Source: Bacillus gaemokensis (GTDB lineage Bacteria > Bacillota > Bacilli > Bacillales > Bacillaceae_G). Taken from it: a stretch of DNA of 64,000 nucleotides. The stretch is from NCBI RefSeq assembly GCF_001590835.1, contig NZ_LTAQ01000010.1, positions 2,267 through 66,266 of the forward strand, in the 5' to 3' direction. Below are positions 16,778-24,078 of this stretch, in pieces (positions within the stretch are counted from its first letter, which is position 1; every line of letters begins with the position of its first letter). The notes beneath the pieces were generated by a model. It saw only the letters and a program-made list of their open reading frames with translations. It did no database searches and was not told the origin of the DNA. The translations under genes were made by a program, and so were the position numbers.

Positions 16778-17458
16778 ATGATGATGGATTTAAAACGTTT
16801 AGCTGGTGAATATGCTGCTGACTTTGTGAAAGATGGAATGAAAATCGGACTTGGCACTGGTTCCACTGCATATTGGACAATACAAAAGTTAGGAGCGCTA
16901 GTAAATGAAGGCTTATCTATTCAAGCGGTTCCAACATCAATAGAAACTGCACAGTTGGCCAAAAGACTGTCTATCCCCTTAATTTCTTTAGATGACGTGG
17001 ACGATCTCGACCTCACGATTGATGGCGCAGATGAGATTGACACCGACTTACAGTTAATCAAGGGCGGGGGCGGCGCTCTTCTTCGTGAAAAGATAGTTGC
17101 TACTTCATCTAAAAAACTTATCATAATCGCTGATGAGTCAAAACTCGTTAAACGTTTAGGTTCCTTCCCGCTACCAATTGAAATTGTACCATTCGCTTGG
17201 GAACAAACTGCAAAAAGAATTCAATCATTTGATTGCCAGACCGTTTTACGCATCCAAAACCATAAACCATTCATAACAGACAACGGCAATATGATCTTAG
17301 ACTGTGTTTTTCCTAACCGAATAACCAAGCCAATTGAAGCACATCAGCATTTGAAGATGCTAACTGGTGTTATTGAAACTGGTTTGTTTATTCATATGGT
17401 AGATAAAGCGATTATTACAACCACGAATGGCATAAAAGAATTACTACCATTTCAATAA
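16778..17458 (+). CDS. rpiA: Ribose-5-phosphate isomerase A
   Basis: This 226-aa enzyme interconverts ribose 5-phosphate and ribulose 5-phosphate in the pentose phosphate pathway. Visible motifs are GLGTGSTA (29-36), DGADEID, and KGGGGALLREK with the catalytic acid and Lys region. Three consecutive ATG-like codons (MMMDL) follow AGGAG; the second or third ATG has better spacing than the first. Length and motifs are standard. Confidence 0.95.
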   Translation: MMMDLKRLAGEYAADFVKDGMKIGLGTGSTAYWTIQKLGALVNEGLSIQAVPTSIETAQLAKRLSIPLISLDDVDDLDLTIDGADEIDTDLQLIKGGGGALLREKIVATSSKKLIIIADESKLVKRLGSFPLPIEIVPFAWEQTAKRIQSFDCQTVLRIQNHKPFITDNGNMILDCVFPNRITKPIEAHQHLKMLTGVIETGLFIHMVDKAIITTTNGIKELLPFQ

Positions 17459-17474
17459 TAACAATCTCTATGAG

Positions 17475-17520
17475 AAGGCTGACTCTAATTCATTTAACAT
17501 ACTTTAGATCAGCCTTTTTC
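17475..17520 (+). terminator. Terminator after rpiA
   Basis: AAGGCTGA pairs with TCAGCCTT, followed by TTTC; it also faces the convergent MarR gene. Confidence 0.65.
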
Positions 17521-17522
17521 AC

Positions 17523-17975
17523 TTAATAGCTCCTTTTATTCCCTTTCTTTACATACTCCCAATCTACTTCTACATTTTTTCTAGTCCGCTGCAATAACTG
17601 AAACAATGTGTCAATTTCCTCTTCAGAAAACCCTTCTAATGCAGCGTAGTGTGAATATTGCTCTTCTCTCTTTAAAAGTGGATATACCTGTTCTCCTTTT
17701 GATGTTGGGAATAAATTTTTATTCTTTTTGTTTTCCTTATCATTTCGTTTTTCAATCAAACCTTGTGTTTCTAATTTTTGAATAGCCCGCGCAGCTGTGG
17801 TTCGATCAACTTTAATTAATTCAGCTAATTTCTCTTGAATAATCCCCGGATTCTCACAAATACGAACAAGATATAAATATTGTCCTTTCGAAAGATTCAT
17901 TTCTTTAAACTCAATATTACTTATAGAATCTAAGCACCTAGCAATCATTCCGATTTCTCGAAGTATTTCTTTCAT
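17523..17975 (-). CDS. MarR-family transcriptional regulator
   Basis: This 150-aa winged-helix regulator has the recognition region NPGIIQEKLAELIKVDRTTAARAI and the wing LIEKRNDKENKKNKN. The start at 17975 (MKEILREIG) follows GGGGTG by eight bases; the open frame extends seven codons further without a better site. A GNAT gene lies divergently about 110 bp away and is a plausible target. The ligand is unknown. Confidence 0.85.
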   Translation of the reverse strand: MKEILREIGMIARCLDSISNIEFKEMNLSKGQYLYLVRICENPGIIQEKLAELIKVDRTTAARAIQKLETQGLIEKRNDKENKKNKNLFPTSKGEQVYPLLKREEQYSHYAALEGFSEEEIDTLFQLLQRTRKNVEVDWEYVKKGNKRSY

Positions 17976-18086
17976 TATTATCACACCCCAAAACATTTTG
18001 TTGTATTTACAGCAAAAATTCTATGTTATATACTATGTAAAAACATTATCTTTATATTCACATCATACCAGAAGGGATTGAATAAA

Positions 18087-18539
18087 TTGGAGTCAAAACA
18101 AATAAAAGCAATAAATGATTTAGAAATCGCCTTTCAAATTCGAAAAGATGTATTTGTTAAAGAACAAGGTGTTCCTTTAGAAGATGAATTTGATACCTTC
18201 GATAAACTAAGCGATTTATGTCATCATATTTTAGTCTATTTTAACGAAATGCCAGTTGGAACTGGGCGTATACGATATGTTGATGGAATAGGTAAACTAG
18301 AAAGAATCTGTATATTAAAGCCTTATCGCAAATATGGTTTAGGCAAAGTAATTATTCAAACATTAGAAGAAATCGCTAGAGAACATGGGATATATAAAGT
18401 CAAATTACATGGTCAAACACATGCAGAAGGCTTTTACACGAAACTAGGTTATCACACTTCTTCAGATGTATTTATGGAAGACGATATTCCACATATTCTT
18501 ATGACAAGAGATTTATCTATTAAAAAAGTTATAAAGTAA
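18087..18539 (+). CDS. GNAT-family N-acetyltransferase (YjcF/ElaA type)
   Basis: This 150-aa acetyltransferase has the acetyl-CoA loop in KPYRKYGLGKVI and begins with AINDLEIAFQIRKDVFVKEQGVP, the conserved opening of the YjcF/ElaA subgroup. The TTG at 18087 is nine bases after AAGGG; the TTG three codons earlier touches that site. The gene is divergent from the MarR regulator. The substrate is unknown. Confidence 0.85.
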   Translation: MESKQIKAINDLEIAFQIRKDVFVKEQGVPLEDEFDTFDKLSDLCHHILVYFNEMPVGTGRIRYVDGIGKLERICILKPYRKYGLGKVIIQTLEEIAREHGIYKVKLHGQTHAEGFYTKLGYHTSSDVFMEDDIPHILMTRDLSIKKVIK

Positions 18540-18545
18540 TATAAC

Positions 18546-18580
18546 AAAATCCCCTTTTCCTATCATGTAAAGGGGATTTT
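18546..18580. terminator. Bidirectional terminator
   Basis: AAAATCCCCTTT and AAAGGGGATTTT form a perfect 12-bp stem between the GNAT and the phosphotransferase genes, which converge. Confidence 0.85.
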
Positions 18581-18592
18581 GAAATTATGTCT

Positions 18593-19510
18593 TTATACTT
18601 CTCTTACACTTTTTTCAATGACTTCCCTTGTTGTTAGTATCCAAAAGAACATCTCTTCATTTAACTTTAACATTTCTGTTGATTGAACAAAGTAAGTAAT
18701 GAAGATAACTTGAATGCCTAGCATTACATACCAAATCGCTTGAATTTCTGCTTCTGTTAAAGGATTCTGTTTATGGTATCCCTCGAAAATATTTCCAACA
18801 ATATGTAACCAGTTACTTCTTAATTGCTCATCAGAAAATAATTCGCTTAGAATACTAGTGAAACAATAGCATAAATCAAACACTCTCACATTTATTTCTG
18901 CAAGTTCAAAATCTATAAATCCTTGAAACTCATTTTCCTTAAAAATTAAGTTAGATAAATGCATATCTCGATGAATGAGTTGCCTTGGTAACAACGTAAC
19001 GTAGTCTTTAAAATCTTTTTGCAGCTGGTCCATAGTTTGAATCAGCTCAGGATGAACTTGCTCACTACTTTTCAAAATAGGTGTGGCCCACTCGTAAATT
19101 ACATTGTAAAAATTACGTTCCACAAATTTACCTGCATGATTTGATGAACAAAGTACCTGATGTAACTTAGCAACTTCATTTCCAATAGTATTACTTAGCA
19201 CTTTAAGATTTTCAACACGTTTTACTTCTACAACATTTCCCTCTACATACTCATACATACAGTAATATTTATCATCTTTTAAAATATAGCTTTCATTACC
19301 TCTCGTCTTCAAAAGCCTTTGTACTTTAATTCCTTTTTGTGCAAGTTGGTTTAATACATTTATCTCAGCCAACAACTGCTTTATCGAACCTTTTTCTTTT
19401 AATATATATTGCTTATTCCTTATAATCTTCGTTACTTTCGGTTGAATGGCTTCTGCTGTTACTTGTTCGTCTTGAAACCAAAAATTTGTAATTTCTAATA
19501 TGTGCTCCAT
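18593..19510 (-). CDS. Aminoglycoside phosphotransferase (APH)/choline kinase-like protein
   Basis: This 305-aa kinase-fold protein has the Brenner motif LIHRDMHLSNLIF with its catalytic Asp. The metal site IDFELAEINVRVFDLCY (DxE/DxD-like) lies about 20 residues later. KYYCMYEYVEGN is the hinge segment. Enzymes of this fold phosphorylate aminoglycosides, homoserine, choline or spectinomycin, so resistance should not be assumed. It is a single gene with ribosome site AAAGGG. Confidence 0.8.
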   Translation of the reverse strand: MEHILEITNFWFQDEQVTAEAIQPKVTKIIRNKQYILKEKGSIKQLLAEINVLNQLAQKGIKVQRLLKTRGNESYILKDDKYYCMYEYVEGNVVEVKRVENLKVLSNTIGNEVAKLHQVLCSSNHAGKFVERNFYNVIYEWATPILKSSEQVHPELIQTMDQLQKDFKDYVTLLPRQLIHRDMHLSNLIFKENEFQGFIDFELAEINVRVFDLCYCFTSILSELFSDEQLRSNWLHIVGNIFEGYHKQNPLTEAEIQAIWYVMLGIQVIFITYFVQSTEMLKLNEEMFFWILTTREVIEKSVREV

Positions 19511-19544
19511 TGTATAAATATCCCTTTGTTCAATTAAAAGTCTT

Positions 19545-19931
19545 TTATATTTTCCGAAACACTAATTCACATAACCCACCAATTCCAATTCCAATCGCAT
19601 AAGCCAATAAATCACTCCACAAAAATCCATACCCTAATACAAGCCCTCCTAAAGTCGTTGCTCGAATACTATCAATCCATTCCGCATGATATAATTGGCT
19701 GATTTCGATAGCATAGCAAAATAGTAAACTTATGAATGCCACTTTTTTAGTCTCCATTTTATTGCAAAGGAAGCCAAAACCAATAAAAATCATCAGCGCC
19801 CATAATGCATCGCCTAAGTAGGCATTCAATAAATCCGGTAAAGCATGTGCAAACTTTCTTGATCCCAATCCTAAAACAATTACGATTATAGTAAAAATTG
19901 CATATAGTATTCTATTTCGTTTATAATTCAT
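19545..19931 (-). CDS. DUF2809 membrane protein
   Basis: This 128-aa protein has four hydrophobic segments and the family patterns GLGSRKF, YLGDALWALM and EISQLY, matching DUF2809. The function is unknown. It starts ten bases after AAGGGG and lies between the phosphotransferase gene and a broken GNAT gene on the same strand. Confidence 0.75.
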   Translation of the reverse strand: MNYKRNRILYAIFTIIVIVLGLGSRKFAHALPDLLNAYLGDALWALMIFIGFGFLCNKMETKKVAFISLLFCYAIEISQLYHAEWIDSIRATTLGGLVLGYGFLWSDLLAYAIGIGIGGLCELVFRKI

Positions 19932-19948
19932 TATAAATCCCCTTCTTA

Positions 19949-20280
19949 TTACACTAAACTTTTCACAAACCCTGTACTTTTTTCAACATATCCCATGTAT
20001 TTAAAAAATTGACACGCATGTTCTCTTTCAGCACAGTTCCCACTATTTAATCCAATTGAATCTACCCCTTGCTCAATCGCCCATTTTTCCGCTGCTTCTA
20101 TTAATCTTTTTCCAATTCCTTGATTCCGAAAATCTTCATCTACAAGCAACGCAATAATACGAACGTATATTCCGCCTTCAGTATAAAGAATGCCTGTTCA
20201 TAAACCAATCATACCAATAACACGCTCATTGTATTCTGCTACTAATGTACGATACTCTGGATGTGAGAAAATGGAAGTTC
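19949..20280 (-). pseudogene. GNAT acetyltransferase pseudogene
   Basis: The 3' part is an intact GNAT C-terminal half (LLVDEDFRNQGIGKRLIEAA, with the Q/RxxGxG/A acetyl-CoA loop). In the same frame upstream, SHPEYRTLVAEYNERVIGMIGL is interrupted by a TGA at about 20198, and before that the N-terminus is not recognisable. The gene therefore has a nonsense mutation plus 5' decay. A downstream ATG-less fragment of 66 aa could be translated but would lack half of the fold. Confidence 0.8.
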
Positions 20281-20464
20281 CTAGTAATCATAGCAACCAG
20301 AGACTTATTTTTCAATCAATTAGACAATCAACCTGGCTCTGGCGCGTAGTCATTATTTCAAGCAAACTGCAGTAACATTTGTTGAGAAACATTTAATTTA
20401 TCTGAATATTATTTATATTAATTTCAATTTAAAGTAAAATATATGTATATAAGGAGGAATATAT

Positions 20465-21733
20465 ATGAGCTTTTGGTCCATGCATCAAAATATAAAAATT
20501 AGAATTATCACATCATTTTTCACAAGAACTGTGTATACGATGATTTTTCCGTTTATGGCTATTTATTTCTCGACAACTCTGGGGAGTAGCTTAGCCGGTA
20601 CATTGTTATTAATTAATGTATGTGCCTCTATCATCGTAGGCTTGTACGGTGGCTATATCGCTGATCAACTAGGAAGAAAGAAAATTATGCTTGTTGGACA
20701 AGCGATGCAGTTCACTGGTGTCGTTTCCATGGGGATTTGTATCTCTCCATACGTAAATTCTCCTTGGCTAACATTTTGCTTTATGCTCGTACATAGCCTT
20801 GGTACCGGTTTAATGAGCCCAGCAATAGAAGCAATGTTAATTGATGTTAGTACACCAGAAAATCGAAAAATGATGTATGCAATCAACTATTGGTGTATCA
20901 ATTTATCTATGGCGATTGGGGCACTTTTAGGTGGCTTGTTATATGAACAATATCGTACACAATTGTTCATCACGTTAAGTATTGTTTCAGCTCTGACATT
21001 TATCATGCTTGCTTTATGCATTGAAGAAGTTTATGTAGCAGAAAAAAAGGTACAACAAAAAAACATTTTAAAGAACATTGCTTCAAGCTATAAAGTCGTT
21101 ATAAAAGATCGAGCATATATCTGTTTTTGTCTCGCATTTTTATGTACGCTTGGGTTAGAATTTCAAGTTACAAACTATATTGGGATTCGGTTGGAACAAG
21201 AATTTCAAACCCTTCAATTTACTTTGTGGAACGGTACTACATTTGATTTAACTGGTATCCGTATGCTGAGCTGGATTTCAGCTGAAAACACATTATTAAT
21301 CGTCTTGTTCTCTGTTTTAGCAGTAAAAATAGTAAAAGGGTTTAAAGAAGAAAATGTATTATTTGTAGGTGTTTTTATATTTACACTTGGATTTGCGATT
21401 GTTGGCTCTAGTAACAATGTATGGATTTTATTACTTGCCGTTTTCTTATACACAATAGGAGAAATGATGTATGCACCGGTAAGACAATCTATTTTAGCAG
21501 CACATGTACCAGAAAATGCTAGAAGTTCATATATGGCAATAGGTGGCTTAATCTTTCATGGTGCAGGAATCATGGGTGCTTTAGGGGTATTACTTGGTTC
21601 TATTATTCCTTCTTTTGGTATGAGTATTGTCTATTTTGTAATTGGTGTGGTAGGCATGTTGTTATTTATGAAGGGCGTACAATTATATAAACAAAAAGAT
21701 GCAAATACTGAAAATATGGTAAAGAGTATTTAG
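20465..21733 (+). CDS. MFS transporter
   Basis: This 422-aa major facilitator protein has 11-12 predicted helices. The loop 2-3 signature GGYIADQLGRKKIM is near residue 64, and a large central loop follows residue 187. It resembles bacillar multidrug MFS pumps, but the substrate is unknown. The ribosome site AAGGAGG is eight bases upstream. It is followed by a strong terminator. Confidence 0.88.
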   Translation: MSFWSMHQNIKIRIITSFFTRTVYTMIFPFMAIYFSTTLGSSLAGTLLLINVCASIIVGLYGGYIADQLGRKKIMLVGQAMQFTGVVSMGICISPYVNSPWLTFCFMLVHSLGTGLMSPAIEAMLIDVSTPENRKMMYAINYWCINLSMAIGALLGGLLYEQYRTQLFITLSIVSALTFIMLALCIEEVYVAEKKVQQKNILKNIASSYKVVIKDRAYICFCLAFLCTLGLEFQVTNYIGIRLEQEFQTLQFTLWNGTTFDLTGIRMLSWISAENTLLIVLFSVLAVKIVKGFKEENVLFVGVFIFTLGFAIVGSSNNVWILLLAVFLYTIGEMMYAPVRQSILAAHVPENARSSYMAIGGLIFHGAGIMGALGVLLGSIIPSFGMSIVYFVIGVVGMLLFMKGVQLYKQKDANTENMVKSI

Positions 21734-21970
21734 TATAGAAATAGCCTCCAAAACCTGTTCATTTTGGAGGCTATTTTTCTCTCTCAATGTGTAAAAGAAA
21801 AAAATATCTTTTATACCATTATTAATTCCGTCCTTAATCTTCCTCATATACCACTTAAAATCAGTGACAAGTGAAACAATTTTACCTAAAGTAACTTTCA
21901 AATACTCTAATACTTCGGGACGCAGAGCCTCATTACTCGGTTTAGATAATTCACGTAATAGTTTTGACAT
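21683..21970 (-). CDS. Unrecognised small ORF
   Basis: This 95-codon frame starts at an ATG after AAGGA. Residues 1-65 (MSKLLRELSKPSNEALRPEV onward) look protein-like, with VLEYLKVTLGKIVSLVTDFKWYMRK resembling an amphipathic helix. The last 30 residues run through the MFS terminator and 3' end, so they are probably not authentic. It may be a truncated gene; I do not recognise the family. Confidence 0.35.
   Translation of the reverse strand: MSKLLRELSKPSNEALRPEVLEYLKVTLGKIVSLVTDFKWYMRKIKDGINNGIKDIFFFYTLREKNSLQNEQVLEAISILNTLYHIFSICIFLFI
21741..21774 (+). terminator. Terminator after the MFS gene
   Basis: ATAGCCTCCAAAA and TTTTGGAGGCTAT form a perfect stem followed by TTTTT. Confidence 0.9.
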
Positions 21971-22095
21971 AATGTCCTTGTCCCCCTCAGTCTCTTATTA
22001 GTAGGCTATATTAAGTATACTATTGATAGTGAAATAAAGGGAAAACCAATTAAAAAGGTTTCCTTGTCCTTGTCCTTGTCCTACTAACGCATCTG

Positions 22096-22579
22096 TTAGT
22101 AAAGTGAGCTAGACGAAAACCAGTTTTCCTTAGTTATTCCATACCTGTCGATTACAGGCGAGACGAAGAACTCAGTTTCTTTTGGAAATTCTGCTTGATA
22201 ACATAATAATGCCCGGCGCGAGTGTCCTGCTTTACAGACAATTATAACTTTTTTAGGGTGTATGCCTGTTTTTTGTAGAACTTCCAACGATAAGCGTGCA
22301 TTTTCTAAAGTATGTTGTGCTTTATCTTCTTTTAAAATGGCTTCTTCAGACTCCGTTTGCAATACCAATATTTCTTAAGAAATCCCATTCAGTCGTTCCT
22401 ACGTGTGGTTTATATCCGCCAGATGGAAGTATGTAAGGTGCTAGTCCCTGTTTATACAAGGAAACAGCGCTTTCCATGAGCGGAGGATGATTAGCACCAG
22501 GAACTAAAATTACATCTGCTGGGGCAATTTCAGTTTCGACGAAAATAAAATTTGTAATGCAATCGAATGGGTATGACAT
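22096..22579 (-). pseudogene. DUF218 (YdcF/SanA-like) pseudogene, frameshifted
   Basis: Two overlapping frames together make one DUF218 protein. The first (from 22579) has ADVILVPGANHPP and YILPSGGYKPH and ends at ...IANGV. The second continues with SEEAILKEDKAQHTLENARL and VIIVCKAGHSRRALL. Deletion of one base near 22352 separates them. The C-terminus after GITKENWF is replaced by a few unrelated residues, so the gene is also truncated. DUF218 proteins are thought to act in cell-envelope metabolism; this copy should be inactive unless the shift is a sequencing error. Confidence 0.8.
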
Positions 22580-22607
22580 TACTGATTTCTCCTAATATAA
22601 ATAATCT

Positions 22608-22961
22608 CTAACCCAAAATCTCTTCCTGCTTCTTTTTTGAAAAAGATTGCAGGACTAAATCATACGACCAATCTATCATTTTATACATTTCTTCTTGCCT
22701 TAACTCTTTATGTATATACACCGTATTCCAATGCTTTTTATTCATATGATAGCCAGGGATAATTGCATCAGGATATTCTTCTCTAACCCGCAATGCTATA
22801 TTTGGATCACATTTCAATGTAATAGCGGCTTTATCCCCTTTTTCATGATTTAAAATCGCAAAAATCTTATTGTGAATTCTCATACAAGTTGCATTCCACC
22901 CGTCTGGAGAATCTTCTGTTGCTTTTCTTTTTGAAAGGCAGTATGCGCGTATTGCGTCCAT
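22608..22961 (-). CDS. MmcQ/YjbR-family protein
   Basis: This 117-aa protein has the YjbR fold signature: IRAYCLSKRKATEDSP, a KIFAILN strand, ITLKCDP, and PGYHMNKKHWNTVYI. Such proteins have a double-wing fold and are proposed to bind DNA; the role is unknown. The start ATG at 22959-22961 follows GAGGTG at good distance and is preferred over an upstream GTG that is part of the ribosome site. Confidence 0.85.
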   Translation of the reverse strand: MDAIRAYCLSKRKATEDSPDGWNATCMRIHNKIFAILNHEKGDKAAITLKCDPNIALRVREEYPDAIIPGYHMNKKHWNTVYIHKELRQEEMYKMIDWSYDLVLQSFSKKKQEEILG

Positions 22962-23016
22962 TATTCCATTCACCTCTTACATTCTTTTAAAGTTACATAA
23001 TATAATTATTTTATAC

Positions 23017-23427
23017 TTATAAATGCTTCTCTAAAAAGTGCTGGCTATATCCTTTAGGATGGTCCTCAACTACGCCAAATTCCTTGTAACCATGCTTCTT
23101 ATAAAATTCTGGTGCTTGGAAACTAAATGAATCAAGTATGATAAGCCTGCACCCTTTTTCTTTTGCAAATTCCTCAATTTTATTTAACAATTGACTACCA
23201 TAACCATCATGACGTACCGTTTCATCCACCCATAAGAAATCAATATGAAGATGATAAAAATACATCGTTCCAGTTATACCTCCAAATATTTTTCCTACAT
23301 CATCTTTCAATACAAAGCTTATATGTTCCATAGGTTGCTTTACTTCATCTGTTAAAATGGACATGTTGTATTGAATTACTTTATTTTTTATGTACTCACT
23401 TGCGTTATTTTGTTGTATGAGTTTCAA
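23017..23427 (-). CDS. GNAT-family N-acetyltransferase
   Basis: This 136-aa protein has the acetyl-CoA loop RHDGYGSQLLNKIEEFA and the C-terminal FYKKHGYKEFG typical of GNATs. The start is TTG, eight bases after GAGG. Its acceptor is unknown. The layout with neighbouring single genes suggests an independent unit. Confidence 0.88.
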   Translation of the reverse strand: MKLIQQNNASEYIKNKVIQYNMSILTDEVKQPMEHISFVLKDDVGKIFGGITGTMYFYHLHIDFLWVDETVRHDGYGSQLLNKIEEFAKEKGCRLIILDSFSFQAPEFYKKHGYKEFGVVEDHPKGYSQHFLEKHL

Positions 23428-23504
23428 CAGACATTCCTCTTTTCAATTTCTTTTTACCACTTTCCAAAATTCGATAATAATCTCATAAATTCCTTTTATT
23501 TGTT

Positions 23505-23843
23505 TTACACTTCTCCTTTTGGTAAAGCAAATAATCCTGCTTCTTTATAAAATGGAACAACTTTCACAATAGCACCTACATTTAAAGCACCGTATATATG
23601 CGGATATTTCTGGCCATTTGACGCAATTTCATACTTGATCTCTTCCTTAACAAGAGCTGTATCCATAATTAGTAAGACTAAATCCATTTCATTACTAAAA
23701 TGTTTATTTGCGACTTGAAGAGATTGTTCTAAAAAAGAACAATGAATAAATCCTTCTTGCATGAGTGAGGCTTCAATTATTTCCCCTTTTGTTTTTCCTA
23801 CTTCCCATTCTCTTTTTCGTATAACCTTTGTAATAATCTTCAA
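23505..23843 (-). CDS. DUF952 family protein
   Basis: This 112-aa protein shows the DUF952 pattern GFIHCSFLEQSLQVAN and KYPHIYGALNVGAIV. The family is fused to or found near ADP-ribosyl-related enzymes in some genomes, but the function is unproven. It starts at TTG eight bases after GGGGAG. bcr1 copy 1 lies just upstream of its start. Confidence 0.8.
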   Translation of the reverse strand: MKIITKVIRKREWEVGKTKGEIIEASLMQEGFIHCSFLEQSLQVANKHFSNEMDLVLLIMDTALVKEEIKYEIASNGQKYPHIYGALNVGAIVKVVPFYKEAGLFALPKGEV

Positions 23844-23864
23844 TTTTCTTCTCCCCTTTTCTTT

Positions 23865-24023
23865 TTTATCCCGCTATTTTTGGGCAGTAAGACCCCCACC
23901 TCAAAATTCAGCGAAAGTAAAGAAGTTAGGTGAGGGATCAACTACCCGTAAAAGCCCGATTCGTGAGGGCTAATAATCAGTGAGGGATGAAGAAACCCCC
24001 CACTGATTAAAGTTTCACTTTAT
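23865..24023 (+). repeat. bcr1 element, copy 1
   Basis: A 159-bp element flanked by TTTAT at both ends. The body begins CCCGCTATTT-TGGGCAGTAAG and ends CACTGATTAAAGTTTCAC, the bcr1 repeat described in the B. cereus group. It carries long self-complementary stretches (GGGCAGT/ACTACCC and AATCAGTG/CACTGATT). Confidence 0.9.
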
Positions 24024-24031
24024 AGAAAAAC

Positions 24032-24068
24032 AAGAGGATTTTCTCGCTTATCACTTGAAAACCCTCTT
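24032..24068 (-). terminator. Probable terminator after the HelD-like gene
   Basis: AAGAGGATTTTC and GAAAACCCTCTT form an imperfect stem just beyond the stop codon. Confidence 0.55.
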
Positions 24069-24078
24069 TAAACATCCA

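Noticed and set aside
18593-19510. Aminoglycoside resistance gene
   Set aside because: The fold is shared by many small-molecule kinases; motifs do not show aminoglycoside specificity.
23865-24023. bcr1 palindromes considered as a CRISPR or attenuator
   Set aside because: Only single copies with direct TTTAT flanks, no repeat-spacer array; matches bcr1 instead.
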